Source: Bactrocera neohumeralis (taxonomy: Eukaryota > Arthropoda > Insecta > Diptera > Tephritidae). Taken from it: a stretch of 64,000 bases of DNA. The notes below the pieces were generated by a model that worked only from the letters and a program-made list of their open reading frames with translations, had not been told where the DNA came from and made no database searches. This document shows, piece by piece, positions 11,016 through 23,385 of this stretch. Position numbers and translations under genes: made by a program. Numbering within the stretch: the stretch's first letter is position 1; each line of letters starts with the position of its first letter. Location of the stretch: assembly GCF_024586455.1 (NCBI RefSeq), contig NC_065920.1, positions 10,192,144 through 10,256,143 of the forward strand, read 5' to 3'.

Positions 11016-12479
11016 CAGAAATGCACAATTTTATTAAGCTTTCCTGTAGTTGAAAAATGGCATAGACGAATCCTATTCAAAATATGTCTAACTTGCAGTT
11101 TTCTCTTCTCAACACACCCCTCTCCGCCACCATATTTGTGTGTGACATATCAGTCCGTTGGCAACATATCCTTTGCTATTTCACTTCCAATAAGAATAAA
11201 CCCGGAACTCCTCATTTCCGTATCCATTAGTCGAAAGCCACCTTTAGTGCTATTATCTTTTCATTTCCAACTTCATTGAGGCGCGCAAATGGGCATGTCA
11301 ATGCGCACTCAAAAACAACGTAGCTTTCTTTTAACTCGCTCCTAATGCAGCTGTCTGCCGTATTTCGCTGCAAGCGCCTCTACTTTGACACGCACACAAA
11401 CAACAATACGGCATGGAATGCTGACAAACAACAGCAACAATAGAGGAATCGTCTACAATAAGGGAAATGAAGAAGGTGCACACATAACATTGTTGTTGCA
11501 ACATCAACTCTTATGCACGAAGTAACAACAGCATGCAACAACAATGTCGATAGCAGCTACTAACAAGAAAAAACACTAACAACTAACATGTAATACGACA
11601 GCATTGTGTTGCATTCATCCCGTCGGTATCAGAGCGCATTTCCTGTTTTGATGCAGCGATGCGTGAATTGCAATTCCCCGAAGTGTCGGCAGGCGAACAT
11701 GTAAAAGCAATAATAAGACGACGTGTACAATGAAAGTACAATGGCATTTGTTGCCGGTGAGATATCGCTGTATGTATATACTATATATTATAACTGCGTA
11801 ACTACATTTGTGTCGTCATAAATTTTATGCTATTTTTGGTATGCGGATGTTTAAATATAATTGATTAAAGTCATCTTTCAGCAGTTGTTGAAACTTTTGT
11901 TGTGAAAAATAATAGAAAGTTTTTTTTGTAAATTAATTCGGAGGGTTTCGTTTTTAATAAATTTATTGTTAGATATATTTTAGGAAAAATTTGAAAGAAC
12001 CTACTGAAATTTCAAAAATTAACTCAGCTGATTAGCTTCTGTGTTCACTCCTAAAGGTATGCTATACATAGTCGGACGTTATATTCAAAGTATTAAGGTG
12101 CAACTATTTTTTTTAGTGTATTGAAGTAGTTGTATAATAAGTTGTCATATGAGATTTCTTATATTTTGAGCGAATGGCCTCACGTATTTCTTTTTATCAC
12201 TTGAGTGCTGTGAAATATTCTTTAAATCTCGCATGTTGATCTTTGAAGAGGTTTGTTAGAGGTTAAAATCTCCTGCTGATTTTCTAGTGAACTAATTGGG
12301 AACTTTAATCAATGGTGAGAAGCTTCAAAATAGTTATGAGATGATTGGAGGAGTTACTGAATCAATTAAAATTGAATTGTTACTTGAATTTTCGTATTTC
12401 GGCAATAAAAATTCAAGATTGGTGGTTTTTTACATAATTAATTTTTATTTGCAAACTAGAAAATCTATGTTTGTTTTAA
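11016..12479. other. Non-coding DNA with CAA-rich patches
   Basis: Interrupted CAA/AAC runs between 11395 and 11580; otherwise AT-rich. Open frame 10971-11279 (+) overlaps the mariner relic and has no recognisable domain. Confidence 0.5.
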
Positions 12480-12885
12480 CAGGGAAATTACCAAGACTAA
12501 TCAATTAATCGGTAAATATTAGATTTCGATAAATAAACTAATCTTAATCGATTTCGATAATTAAATTCAAAAAAATGAAAATTAATCGTTTAATATTATA
12601 TTTCGATAAGTAAATTAATAAATTTTTAAAATCAGTTAATCGATTAATATTAGATATCGATAAATAAATTCTGTGATTAATATCTTCGAAATCTAATATT
12701 AATCGATTATTTAATTTAAAAATCGATTAGTATTAGATTTCGATGGATAAATAAAAAAATGAAAATTTATGAATTAATTATACATTTCGATACATAAATT
12801 AATCGATTTTTAAAATTAATTAATCGATTAATATTAGATATCGATATATAAGTTCTGCGATTAATATCTTTCAATTACCATTCGC
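12480..12885. repeat. ATCGAT-rich degenerate repeat
   Basis: The module TTAATCGATTAATATTAGAT followed by ATCGATAAATAAATT recurs in varied form about six times (for example near 12510, 12590, 12637, 12715 and 12815), with one inverted occurrence near 12690. Spacing varies between roughly 60 and 110. The sequence is almost pure A/T apart from the ATCGAT words. Likely an old local amplification. Confidence 0.65.
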
Positions 12886-13089
12886 ATAATCAAATTGATA
12901 CCTACATATGTACATATGTACATATCCCCTTCTCAAAATTGTGTAAAAAAAGTCAAGATTAAAATTACTATTAGCTGATACTCGCTAAATATTACGATTC
13001 CGACATTAAAAATAAAAAAAGATATGAAGCATACTTTATCTTTTGTTTGTCAGTGTTTGATTTCCAAGTTAAGAAGGGCTAACAGCGAA

Positions 13090-13755
13090 ATTATCGAATT
13101 TGCCGATTAATCGATAAATTTAAAATGTCGATTGTTACATTAATCGATTGACAAATTTATAGATTTATAATGTCTAATTCTCATACACATAAATATTTCT
13201 ATCTTAAATTTTTTAAAAATATTTTAAATAATCTTGTTATCGAAAAATCGATATGCGATTTTCATATCTTGACCTCAATAGCACTTGTTCGCTTTATATA
13301 AAGTAATAAAATAGTTGTATATCAGTTCAACTGCTTTCTGAAATCAGAAAGGGTATTTATATTTTTACCGATAAATAAATTATCGAATGTGTCGATTAAT
13401 CGATTAATTGAGTAATCAATTGTTACATTAATCGATTGACAAATTTATATATTAATAATGTCTAATTCTCAATCACATAAATAAATCAATCCTAAATTTT
13501 TTCCTATAGCTTTGTTATCGAAATATCGTTGTTAATTGATAATTTTATATTTTAGTTTCGAAATAGAACTTTTTTGCGACATATAGAGTAATAAAATAGT
13601 TAATTTCTCAGTTCACTTGCTTTCTGAAATTAGAAAGACTATTTGTATTTTTTCAGATAAATTATCGAATGTTTCGTTTAATCGATTATTAACAGCGTAT
13701 TCATGAAATTTAATTTGAATGGGTAATTTATTAATCGATTATTAAATAAAATCGA
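13090..13755. repeat. ~290-bp tandem repeat, about 2.3 copies
   Basis: The marker ATTATCGAA begins at 13090, 13379 and 13671 (spacings 289 and 292). Within each unit follow TGTTACATTAATCGATTGAC, ACAAATTTATA, TAATGTCTAATTCTCA, CTTGTTATCGAAA-like, AGTAATAAAATAGTT and CTTTCTGAAATnAGAAAG, the last being a short hairpin. The third unit is partial. No coding potential. The ATCGATT content links it to the preceding repeat block. Confidence 0.85.
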
Positions 13756-14989
13756 TAAAAGTAAGCGATGGTTAATTTTTAGTAGCCAACTGCATAAATA
13801 AATCCATCTTTAATTATCTCACTCTATAATTTAATATCGAAAAGGCATCAATAGCGCAAAAATAAAATATTTATTTGACCATTACCTTCCATCGAGGGCT
13901 TCACCTCTTCCGTGGCATTTGCACATAGCCGCACACACACCTTTACACGTACTCATTTATTATTCATATGAATTGCAATGTGAAAAATGGCTGAAATAAG
14001 CACAAAAGCATAAGGAGGCTAAGTAAGCGCATTTATTATACAACGAGCGATACAAGTTCAACGCGAAGCAGCGAACAAGAAGATTAAGATAAGCAAAAAA
14101 ATAAATAAATATAAAAATAGTTTTATAAGTAAGTTTCTGTGTACTTACGCTGCTGCTGTTGACCCATTTCTGTCATGTCACAGCAGCCAACTTTAATGTC
14201 GACAAATTGCAGTTGCATTAAGAAGCAGGCGAGAAAGAGTGAGACAGAGATAGTGATAATCTAAATAATAAAACAGGTTAAAAGGAATACAGGGTGTTTG
14301 TGTCCACATTGCTTTGCGTAAACAAGAATTTGGAAGTTATTTGAAGGCCTTAAAATCTATAGGTCTAGTCTTTAGACAGTGCTGGATATATCGGAATTTG
14401 ATGATTCATTTGAAAATAAATATCGAAGAATAGATATTTACCGCTAGAGAGAACGCTTAGATTGATTTGCTATATTTGAACATACGCTGTTTATTTATTT
14501 TTTTTTTTTTTTGCTACTACTTCAAATACCTAATCTGACTTTTATAGTTTTCTTACTATTCATTCCTTGTCACCCTGTTGATCTATAGTACATCTATAGC
14601 GGTGTTTCTGCAATAATGTTACCGTTGATAAAATAAGCATTATGCCAGAGAAAACGGCTTTGGATTCATTTGTTATTTATGTCCTTCAAGAAGCTAACTT
14701 TGGCCATTCGTTAAGAATTTTGACTTGGTCATTGCACCCAGTAGAAATGATATATACAAAGAACTGACGCCACCGAAAACGTTTCAGCGTTAGCTAGGTA
14801 ATCTAAAATACACATGTTCTGGTCAGAGAAGCTCCTAAAGCAGTTTATGTTTTTTTGAAAAAAGGACCTCAAATGTGCAGAGAATAACTTTATTCGTCAA
14901 AAATTTAGATTCACACTTGATCTTGAAGCCCGAAGATGTGATAATTAAAAGATGTTGTAATATTTAGGTTAATCTCGACATCAAACTAC
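13756..14989. other. Non-coding DNA, nothing assigned
   Basis: A CA-containing patch near 13930 and AT-rich sequence. The part 14580-14960 is less AT-rich and could be TE-derived, but no motif was confirmed. Confidence 0.4.
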
Positions 14990-16205
14990 CATTTCGTAAT
15001 CCCGAATCACAGATCGCTTCGGTACTAGTATTTTAAATTTTTTTTGCTCTAATGTATGTTTTGAGTTTCGGGATCCCGATTCTGCCAATTGGTATTTTTC
15101 GGGATCCCGAACTTGTTTTCGAAATATCCTGCGGAATAAGTGATTGTTTCTGTTTTTTTTTTTTGGATTAAAAATTCTACATGAAAGTGAATGTGATATT
15201 TTTGTAAAGTATAGGTCTATTATCATCTTTTTTTGAAATCCCGAAACTTAATAACGGTATTTCGAGACTAAAATTTTTGCTGGGATTTATTTTTTTTTAG
15301 ATATTTATATGTTAATATGTTTTCACAAACAAATTATTTCTCTCTTTTAAAATCCCCAAATTTAAATAACGGCATTTCGGGATTAAAATTTCTGCAGGAA
15401 TTTTTTTACAGGTTTATATTTTCCATATATTTTGGCATGTCGATATATATTTACTCTTTTCAAATCCCGAAATCCGAAATTTAAATAACGGTATTTCGCG
15501 ATAAAATATTTGCTGGGCTTTATTATTTTTAGATACTAATATTTTTCATATGGTTTTGCATGCAGGTAGTTTTACTCTTTTTAAATCCCGCAATCCCGAA
15601 ATTTAATTTACGGTATTTCCGTATTTAAATTTTTGAACGTGTTAATTTTTTTTAGATATTTATATTTTTTCATATGTTTTTACTTGCTTGGTATTTTACT
15701 TTTACTAAATCCCGAAATTTAACTTATGGTATTTCGGGATTAAAAAAAAATTAATTGGAAGTGATTGGATATTTCGATAAAGTGTAAGTGTATTAGCGTT
15801 ACTATTTTGAAATCCCGAAACTCAAATGACGGGATTAAAATTTTAGCAAGGATTTATTTTTTTTTTAGATGTTTATTAATACATTATAATTATTATTATT
15901 TTACTATTTTTAAATCCCTAAATTTAGCTTACGGTATTTCGGGATTAAAAAATTGTTCATGAAAGTGAAAGTTGTATTTCGGTAAAGTATAGATGTATTA
16001 GCTTTACTATTTTGAAATCCCGAAATTTAAATAACGCTACATCGGGATTAAAATTTTTGCAGATTTTTTTTTAGATATTTATTTTTTCATACAAGCTATT
16101 TTTCTTTTTTCAAATCCCGAAATTTTACTTAAGGGTTTTCGGGATTAAAATCTATGCTGAGAGTTATTTTTGTAGATATTTGTATTTTTACAAATTTTTG
16201 CATGC
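14990..16205. repeat. Array of ~100-125-bp units, each carrying an AATCCCGAAAT hairpin
   Basis: About nine units each contain the arms AAATCCCGAAAT and ATTTCGGGATT around a short spacer (typically TTAAATAACGGT). Hairpins lie near 15232, 15350, 15462, 15577, 15706, 15810, 15915, 16015 and 16110. Between them recur TTTTTGCTGGGATTTATTTT, TTTAGATATTTATATTTTT and CATATGTTTTnGCATGCAGG. A longer variant with GTGAAAGTT/ATTTCGGTAAAGTATAG precedes hairpins at 15232, 15810 and 16015. Arms are kept complementary despite divergence between units. Neither coding nor a recognised element. Confidence 0.85.
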
Positions 16206-18034
16206 AGGTTGCTTCCGTTTAATTTTTTTCAACTGGCAACCGCTACCGATGTATTATAGAATAACATGTACATATGTATGTACATACAACCAACTCTCTT
16301 TTCACAGCTTTTAGACTGAAGTATGTGTATATAACAGAATGTGTTTGTGTATATTTTTAGCATGTAAGAGTAGCAGCTGTAGCTGTGGCTACCGTGTCGG
16401 CTTGCGGTCGCATTGGTATGTCTGGTTTTGCGTGACAACGCTGTCGCGGTCACCGCTGCTGCCTACTCCGCTCGTGGCTGCGGCTGCGTTGCGACTTAAA
16501 AGCTAATCAAAAGGGCTTAAAACAGCGAACAGCGAATGGCAAAAGAAAAGTAGTCGGCGCAAGGAGAGTAGCTGCGAACTGGAGTAAGCGCAAAGCATTA
16601 CCGCGATGTCAGGCTGAGTGCTAGGAAGTGGGCTAAAAAGTACAAATTCGTAAAAACATGGCGAGAGTTGGCGTGAGAGTAAAGTGCCGGGCTAAGATTT
16701 GTAAAAGCAGTGATGGCTGCGAAAATAAATGTTACCGCTGACGTTGGGGTCAGGAAAAATGTGTTGCGTGTCAAATGTAATGTAAAAAGTAACTGTAAAA
16801 ATGAGCAGCCTGCCTACCCGCTTGGTGCGGCGCACGTTGCAAGTGACACAAAAAGCATCCGCTAGCAACACTAATCCTTTAGGCGTACACGGCGCACACA
16901 TCTTTGATGTCTTTAACAGTGTGCGTGTGTGTATGAGCGCCTGCGTGCGCCTGATGTTATGCCACACGATGAGTATTTGTGCAGCAAAGTGACCCGCTAA
17001 GTAAACGTCTGCCTGCCGGCGCTTCGGCTAAGCATCAATGCTTGTTGCGCGATGCTCGATGCTGTCGCTCCGTCTGCCGGTGTGCAAATGTTGTGTGTGT
17101 GCTGTTATTGTAGATGTGCACACAAGCGCTGGGCATGTTATCGTGATGAAACGGAATGCTAGTAAACCTGTTGCGTTCAGCCACTAACCCAGTTGAATTA
17201 AAAGCCGTCAGGCTGTAAAAGCCGCTGGGGATACACACACACCTAACGGCGCGCGAGCACGGCGCGTAACAAGGTGAAAAGGTGGGCCAACAACACTAAC
17301 ACTACCTCAACAGGCATCCTTTTGTGGCAATGGTCGCGACGACACACAGACGTCACAACACCGGCGGGCGTGCTAACTTGCCACACACTGCTCCGTCACC
17401 TTAAGGTAATCACTATCTTGCTCTCTGGCGGGGTCGGTTTGTAGGAGGGAGGGCGGAGTGAGCTACACGAAAAGTAATTGAAAAATAGCAATGCGTTGCA
17501 CACCAAGTTGGCTAAGTGCATAGTTAGCAATGTGTAGGTGTTCATGCAACTTGCAACAGCAACAACTGCAAGTGCTGGTGCAAGCCATTTGCAACACAGG
17601 GTAACTGTAGTTTAAGCGAAAATAAACGCGATGTGTTAAAACGTTGCCGTATTTACTCACATGCATTTGTTGTTGTTGGTGTTGTTGTTGTTTATTCTTG
17701 ACTGCTTTTCTTTTAATACCTTGCTCACGTTGCCCCCCCCACGAGCGTTGGCTATAAAATTAATATAACTAATTTGATGTTAGCGCTGCTCTGGTGGCAA
17801 CTACTCGCAGCGCGTCTCAGCTCACTGGGGCGTTGTGCAACCAAGTGTAAAATGAACGCACTGCTGTAGATGAGTTGCTATGACTCGACCCGGGTTTTTT
17901 GTTGTTGCTCACTGCGTAGCTACAGAAACGACTGAGAGGTGTAGCATGCTATTGTTGTTGTCGGTATTTAATCATACTTTATACGTATAATTGGTAAGCT
18001 TGGTAGCTGGTTACATAATTAAATTATAACAAGC
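16206..18034. other. GC-richer island, candidate unique host DNA
   Basis: From about 16380 to 17460 base composition rises to about half G+C (for instance CGCTGCTGCCTACTCCGCTC near 16454 and GGCGCGCGAGCACGGCGCG near 17248), unlike the AT-rich repeats around it. No transposon motif is present. Open frames at 16229-16453, 16692-16967, 16801-16992 and 17035-17238 are short, overlap on both strands and lack domains. It may hold regulatory sequence or an untranslated exon; nothing in the sequence proves either. Confidence 0.4.
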
Positions 18035-18449
18035 AAGAAAGGCCTAAATTCGGGTGTGAGCTAAGATTTAATACCCTTGTTACTTGCAAGGATCAAAGCT
18101 TAAGAAATTCCTTCAGGTGTAGCAAAATTTTATAGTTAACTCAAAGCAAAACCGTTTACTTCGCTGTAACGAAGCTCTTATATCCTTTATAGAAGAATAT
18201 CTCTATATTCAAATTTGCCGATCAGTTTGTTTAGCAGCCAAATGCTGATTAGAGCAATATATTCTAATATTGTAGTGTTGCTTAAGATAATAATCCATAC
18301 CAAATTTCGTGAGGATGTCTTGTCAAGTAAAGAAGTACATACAAGGGCTTCATTTTGGTCGATCACTATGGATGGCAGCTATATCTTATACTGATCGGAT
18401 AACGGCGGTTCCGACAAAAGAGCGACTTATTGGAGAAGAAAAAACGTTT
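18035..18449 (+). mobile_element. INE-1-like repeat leading into a minisatellite
   Basis: Begins AAGAAAGGCCTAAATTCGGG and continues with AATACCCTTG, GCAAGGATCAAAGC, CCTTCAGGTGTAGCAAAATT, CGTTTACTTCGCTGTAACG, GATCAGTTTGT, a CAGCTATATCTTATACTGAT block and CGGCGGTTCCGACAAAAGAG. These are the landmarks of the local INE-like family. At about 18440 it passes directly into the 30-bp minisatellite array. The copy at 36666-36970 shows the same junction in the opposite orientation. Confidence 0.65.
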
Positions 18450-19085
18450 TAATTTTTGTTTAAATTTTAAGGGGTTAATTACTCTTTTGTTCACATTTAG
18501 CCAAGCCCACAAACTTTGTTTAAATTTAGCAAAGTCAGCAACTTTTGTTTTCATTTCGGGTCAATAACCCCTTTGGTTTACATTATGAGGTCAATGAACC
18601 TTTTGTTTACTTTAAGCCAAGCCAACAACCTTTGTTTACTTTAAGCCAAGTCAACAACCTTTGTTTACATTTGAGATCAATGACCATTTTGTTCACATTT
18701 TATGAGATCAATGACCCCTTTGATTACATTATAATGTGAATGATCTTATTGTTTACATTTTTCCGAAGTCAATGACCTCTTTGTTTACATTTTTGCAAAG
18801 TCAATGATCCCTTTGTTTACATTTTTCTAAGTACACAACCTTAGTTTACATTTCAGGTCAATGAACCCTTTTTTAACCAGTTATAGGCTTAATGAGCCCT
18901 TTGTTTACATTATGAGGTCAATGACTTTTTTGTTTATATGTTTTCAATGAAACTTTTATTTACATTTAGCCAAGTCAACAACCTTCGTTTACTTTTTGTG
19001 GGGCCAATGACCCCTTTGATTATATAATGCGGTCCAGAAGCTTTGCCTAAATTTGGGGTCAATGACATGATACATTTTATGGAGT
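18450..19085 (+). repeat. ~30-bp minisatellite array A (TTTGTTTACATTT family)
   Basis: About 20 variant units of roughly 28-33 bases. Two unit types alternate: TTTGTTTACATTTAGCCAAG followed by TCAACAACC, and TTTGTTTACATTATGAGGTC followed by AATGACCCC. Units diverge by point changes and small indels, but the TTTGTTTAC core is constant. The array follows directly on an INE-like repeat. Short frames in it are repeat translations, not genes. Confidence 0.9.
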
Positions 19086-20589
19086 AAAAAAAAATAACTA
19101 GGAACTGATTTTTTTTGACTTTGTAGTGGTTATAACATCTAAGTGGCGTTGAGGCGACTAACGAAGCGATCGCTACCGAACCTGAGTCGATTAGACGATT
19201 AGTTGTGTTTCGGATTGTGAGACGTGGGGCGCGGCTCTGATGAAACCGAACCATTCTATCTTCCCTTTTTGGCCCAAAAAAAAGATCTTACAACAATAAC
19301 TAATTTTTCTATTTCTTAACCTCTAGTTAAATTTTGTTGTGCAGGGCGTATGCGCAACATATTGCCAGTTTATCTAATTTCGGGTTCTTGAATGATTGTA
19401 TACATATTCGTACATACCTAGATGTGATTTGAATAGCTTTTATGAAAATTGGGGTCTAAAATGGGTCCAAAAATTCTAAGCCATTTTTCGGCGAAGAGGC
19501 AAATACACCAAATGATATTAAACATGAATAAGCACATCGAGAAATATGCTTTAATTCGTTTGTTAGGTCAATATATACATATATATATCAATAGTAGAAT
19601 ATGTTAAAAAAGTTCAACCTAACATACTTATAACTTATGTCCTCATTATTTTAATTCTTTATATGTTATTTATTTGTTGATCTTTTAACTAAAAAAATAT
19701 CATATATTTTCCGCATTTTAATAATAATTTTAAATACTATTAGACACCATAATTGAAAGTAAAAATTAGTGCCATAAATTTTTATTCTTCAAAAAATAAT
19801 TACTATTTTAGTCGCTACCGTGCGCTCATCGAAATTTCCTCCCACAGCGCATTTCTATACACACTCATAAGCCTTCGCTTTCAAATGAAAGGCAAACACA
19901 GTGTGCACAGTGAATTTGCCCAGTGCTTTAATGCACATGAGGCTGAAAAATAACACAAAATTAAAGAAAAAACATTAAAAAATATGCAGCTAACCAAGCA
20001 AACGAACAAACAACCAATCTGCGCGCCGACTGACCACCCGACCGACAAATGCATCAATCCTTTCAACCAATCGACCGACCAACCGAACACACTGACCAGC
20101 ATTGCCACTTAGTGAGGCAACCAGTCAACCGGAAATCTCTATTCATCACAATGCCTGTGAGAAATTGCCGCTGTGATGTATGTAGCTGCTGATGACGTCT
20201 CGCATTGTTGTTTTAGTGATTGTTTTCTTTGTTCTTTATTTTACTTTTTTTTTTGGTTCAGTTTGCGAATGCGTTTTATTGTTTTTGCATTTTATATATT
20301 GTTTATTTCTTTACTGTTTGCTTCATTGTATGTTGAATGAAATCGGATTTTATACCGTGGTGCAATCTGTAAGGGTATTTCGTTAATGTAACCAATGGTT
20401 TTTGCTCGTGAATGCTATTTGTAGGTTTTTTCGTAAAATTGACGTGGACACATTCGCTTTTGAGAGAAGAAATAGAGTTAGTTTTTACAATGAGAACTAT
20501 AGGCACACCTACTGTCTGAGAACGGTTTTCAAGGGTTGCAATACAGATGTAGATGCGAATTTAGGTTCAATTTAGTTCCTTACAAAAAT
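19086..20589. other. Non-coding DNA
   Basis: Mostly AT-rich. 19980-20100 is a cryptically simple stretch built from CAACC, CGACC and GAACA words. Short frames on both strands have no recognisable motif. Confidence 0.45.
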
Positions 20590-21682
20590 ACCTTTCTTTA
20601 TGAAAACTTTCCTTGACATCGGTCCAACACAGAAGCATTCAAGTGAAGTATGAGACGGGCAGTGGCATCGTACTTTACCTTGTTAATGAATTCGGGCTAA
20701 ATTGCCAATGCGACCATGAAAAGTGGATCCATGAGGGATTAAACACAACGTTTTCAAACAACCCCAGTAGAGAAGAATCGACCAATGGTTCTGTGATCGA
20801 CAGTTCCAACGCTGAAATTTACATATGTATTTACCGACGGATCAAAGAGGGGAATGGAACTTGAGCGAGATTCTTCTATAGTATTCCATACACAGAAAGT
20901 AAATTCAAAGTAAATGACTACAAGTCAGTCGTCAGTTCAGATCGAAATTGTGGGCGTAACAAAAGGTGCTAAATGTGTTTCTACTCTAACCGGTAAATCC
21001 CTAAACCTCTTAGTGATAGCCAAGTGGCAATTAAAGCACTCCGTAGCGCCAATACTAAGTCTCACTGCGTTAGGTTATGCAAGCAGGTAATATATAGACC
21101 CTGAATAGCTAATTTGGTTAATATCGCCATGGTACCGGGTTATATAGAATAGAAGGAAATGAAAAGCGAGACGAGCTGCCTGCTCGGAGGCAACTGTAAG
21201 CATAGCTTATCCAAGGGTTGTTTGAAGCAATGGACACTAGAGGAAATTTAGTTCTTGAAATACTAGCAACAACGGCAACAGGCAAACCACGAAGTTACTC
21301 TGCGGCAATGTTGATGATGAATAGACCAAAATGGGTCTGCTTTAAAAGTGCTTTTAGTAATATTCTAGGGATCATCACAGAGCATCTACCTTTAGATCCC
21401 ACCTTCAGTTTACATTTTAGGAGTTCAATGACTTTTTGTTTACATTTAGCAAAGTCCACAACCTTTGTTTACATTTAGCCAAGTGAACAACCTTTGCCTA
21501 CATTTGAGGTCAATGAACCTTTTGCTTGTATTTTATAACGTCCATGAACTTTTTGTTTAGTAGCAACACAGGACATACCACAAAGTTACTTTGGGGCAAT
21601 GTTGATGATGGACAGACCAAAATTAGTTAGTAATATTGTAGAGGTCATCACAGGGCACCTACCTTTAAGATTTCACCTTTAG
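20590..21682 (+). mobile_element. LINE RNase H and 3' tail relic, partly duplicated
   Basis: Frames give an RNase H start (YLPTDQRGE, i.e. a Y-T-D-G-S-K-like motif) near 20832, then SDSQVAIKALRSA-like residues (DSQVAIKALRSANTKSH near 21013) and NIAMVPGYIEIEGNEKRDEL near 21122, which match the RNase H C-terminal pattern W-V-P-G-H-x-G-I-x-G-N-E-x-A-D-E-L. A tail block (SAFSNILGIITEHLPL, 21350) resembles the I-T-G-H-C region downstream of RNase H in such LINEs. The tail block occurs twice, near 21268-21405 and 21561-21682, with a minisatellite between. Many stops; inactive. Confidence 0.75.
21405..21560 (+). repeat. ~30-bp minisatellite array B, inside LINE relic
   Basis: Five or so units of the same TTTGTTTACATTTAGCnAAG / AGGTCAATGAACC repeat as array A. 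It is bounded on both sides by copies of the same LINE tail block rather than by an INE-like repeat. Confidence 0.85.
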
Positions 21683-23385
21683 AAAACTTTCTGAATACAT
21701 TAACGATGATTTTAGTTCATGATCTATGAAGGAAGTACTAGTTCGAAAAAGGGAGGCATTCCTAACCAGATATCTCGAAACTGGTCCATCTGAAACGTTC
21801 ATTTCGACGCAATAGAATTTATTGAATCGATTGAAAATAATTAGAGGTGATTTGCATCCACGAGAATCTCTGCCAAAGCTGTCCTCTCTCTAATGTGTGT
21901 TCGAATGCTTGTAGTGTTCTCGTCCATTCGAACTTAGTGCAAGCTTATGCAGTTGTGTTCTTTTGTTTCGTGGCAATGCAATTGTTATGTGCGGCTTTTA
22001 TCGATGCTGAATTCGAGCAAAGTAAAACAATGGAATTTGAAAAAAATAAATGTATATGAGCGTGTGTGTGTGTGAGTTTGAAAACATTCAGACCAGTCAA
22101 TTTGAAGTTGAACCAAAGTCAACTCTTTGCAAATTTTCGCTAAATTTTTATCAGCATGTATTGATGTTTGTATGTATGTATATGTGTGCACGTATGTGTG
22201 TTTTCAGCAGCTGTATTTATTGGCAAAAACACACACTGATAGCATTTATTTTCGCAGTTCGCCAAATAAATATAAAAATCAATTTGGATTTATTTAACGT
22301 TGCGCGAGAAAAGTTGCATAAAGGCGATAGCTTGTAATAAACAAAAACAACACAAAGAAAAAACAAGCGAATTGTTTATTGAAAACATGCTGTTTGATTG
22401 ATGGAATCCGGTCGCTCTAAAGGGATTTGAAAGCGCGCTTTTTCTCTTATTAGAGCTTTAGCCGTCGACCGGTTGTGCACGGCCAAGTGGGCGGATAAAG
22501 AGGGAAAATCTATGGCTTAAAAGAAATAACCAGAAAAATTCAGTTGGAATTTCAGTTGAAATGTTTCTTTTATTTTAATTTTTTTCTTTAATACAATTTT
22601 TTAAATATTTTTTTTTTATTTTTTCTTTTTTAATATTTTTTTATTTTAATTTTTTTTATATTTAATAATCTTTTTTTATTTACTAAGTCCTAATTTATTA
22701 AAAATCTGCACGCTTTCCCTGTTGTCGGCTGTAAATTAAGTCGCTGTTTACTCTTTACTATCAACTAATTATTTCCGTTAATTTAATATTCATTTTCCAT
22801 TAGCTAGTTAATGAAAAGCTTCTGTAAATTCACACAATATACATTTTTAAGCACGAAATCACACACACACATACATATATGTATATTCGCCATATTGGCA
22901 TTATTTTTACGCTGGCCATGACTTTAAAGCATTGTAATTGAATAATTAAGGTAAGCAGCCAATTTATTTATAATTTAATTTGGCATCCATTGCAATGCCT
23001 GCAATGCGGCAATGCAATTAATATTAATTGTTACCGTTAATTGTCTTGGGATTTGCATGACATTTCATGGTCTTGCTGCAATATGCTGTTGATAAAGCTT
23101 TGGAAAATGTGAATAGCGTTTAATAAATTATTAAATAACAAATAAAATGGTGATTGAATAGCTTTGATTCCCTCAACTACTCAGCTCTGAAATGATAAAG
23201 TTAATGGAATACAGATTTTTTTTTTACATTTTTTGTTTCTAAAAATATGCAAGCAAAAAACAGTAATAATGTAACAATTAAAATATTTTTGTTGAATATC
23301 ATTTACAACTGCAAAACCAGCACAAACTTAATTTAATGAGTTGAGTGAAAGTTTTTTGGAGAGGTACTGATATGAGCAAAAAATA
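21683..23385. other. Non-coding DNA with a long T-rich tract
   Basis: A nearly pure A/T tract dominated by T-runs spans about 22560-22685. Short TG tract at 22060-22075. No exon or element recognised. Confidence 0.5.

Noticed and set aside
19133..19260. Possible small RNA gene in a GC-richer patch after minisatellite A
   Set aside because: No promoter boxes, terminator run or convincing fold could be established by eye.
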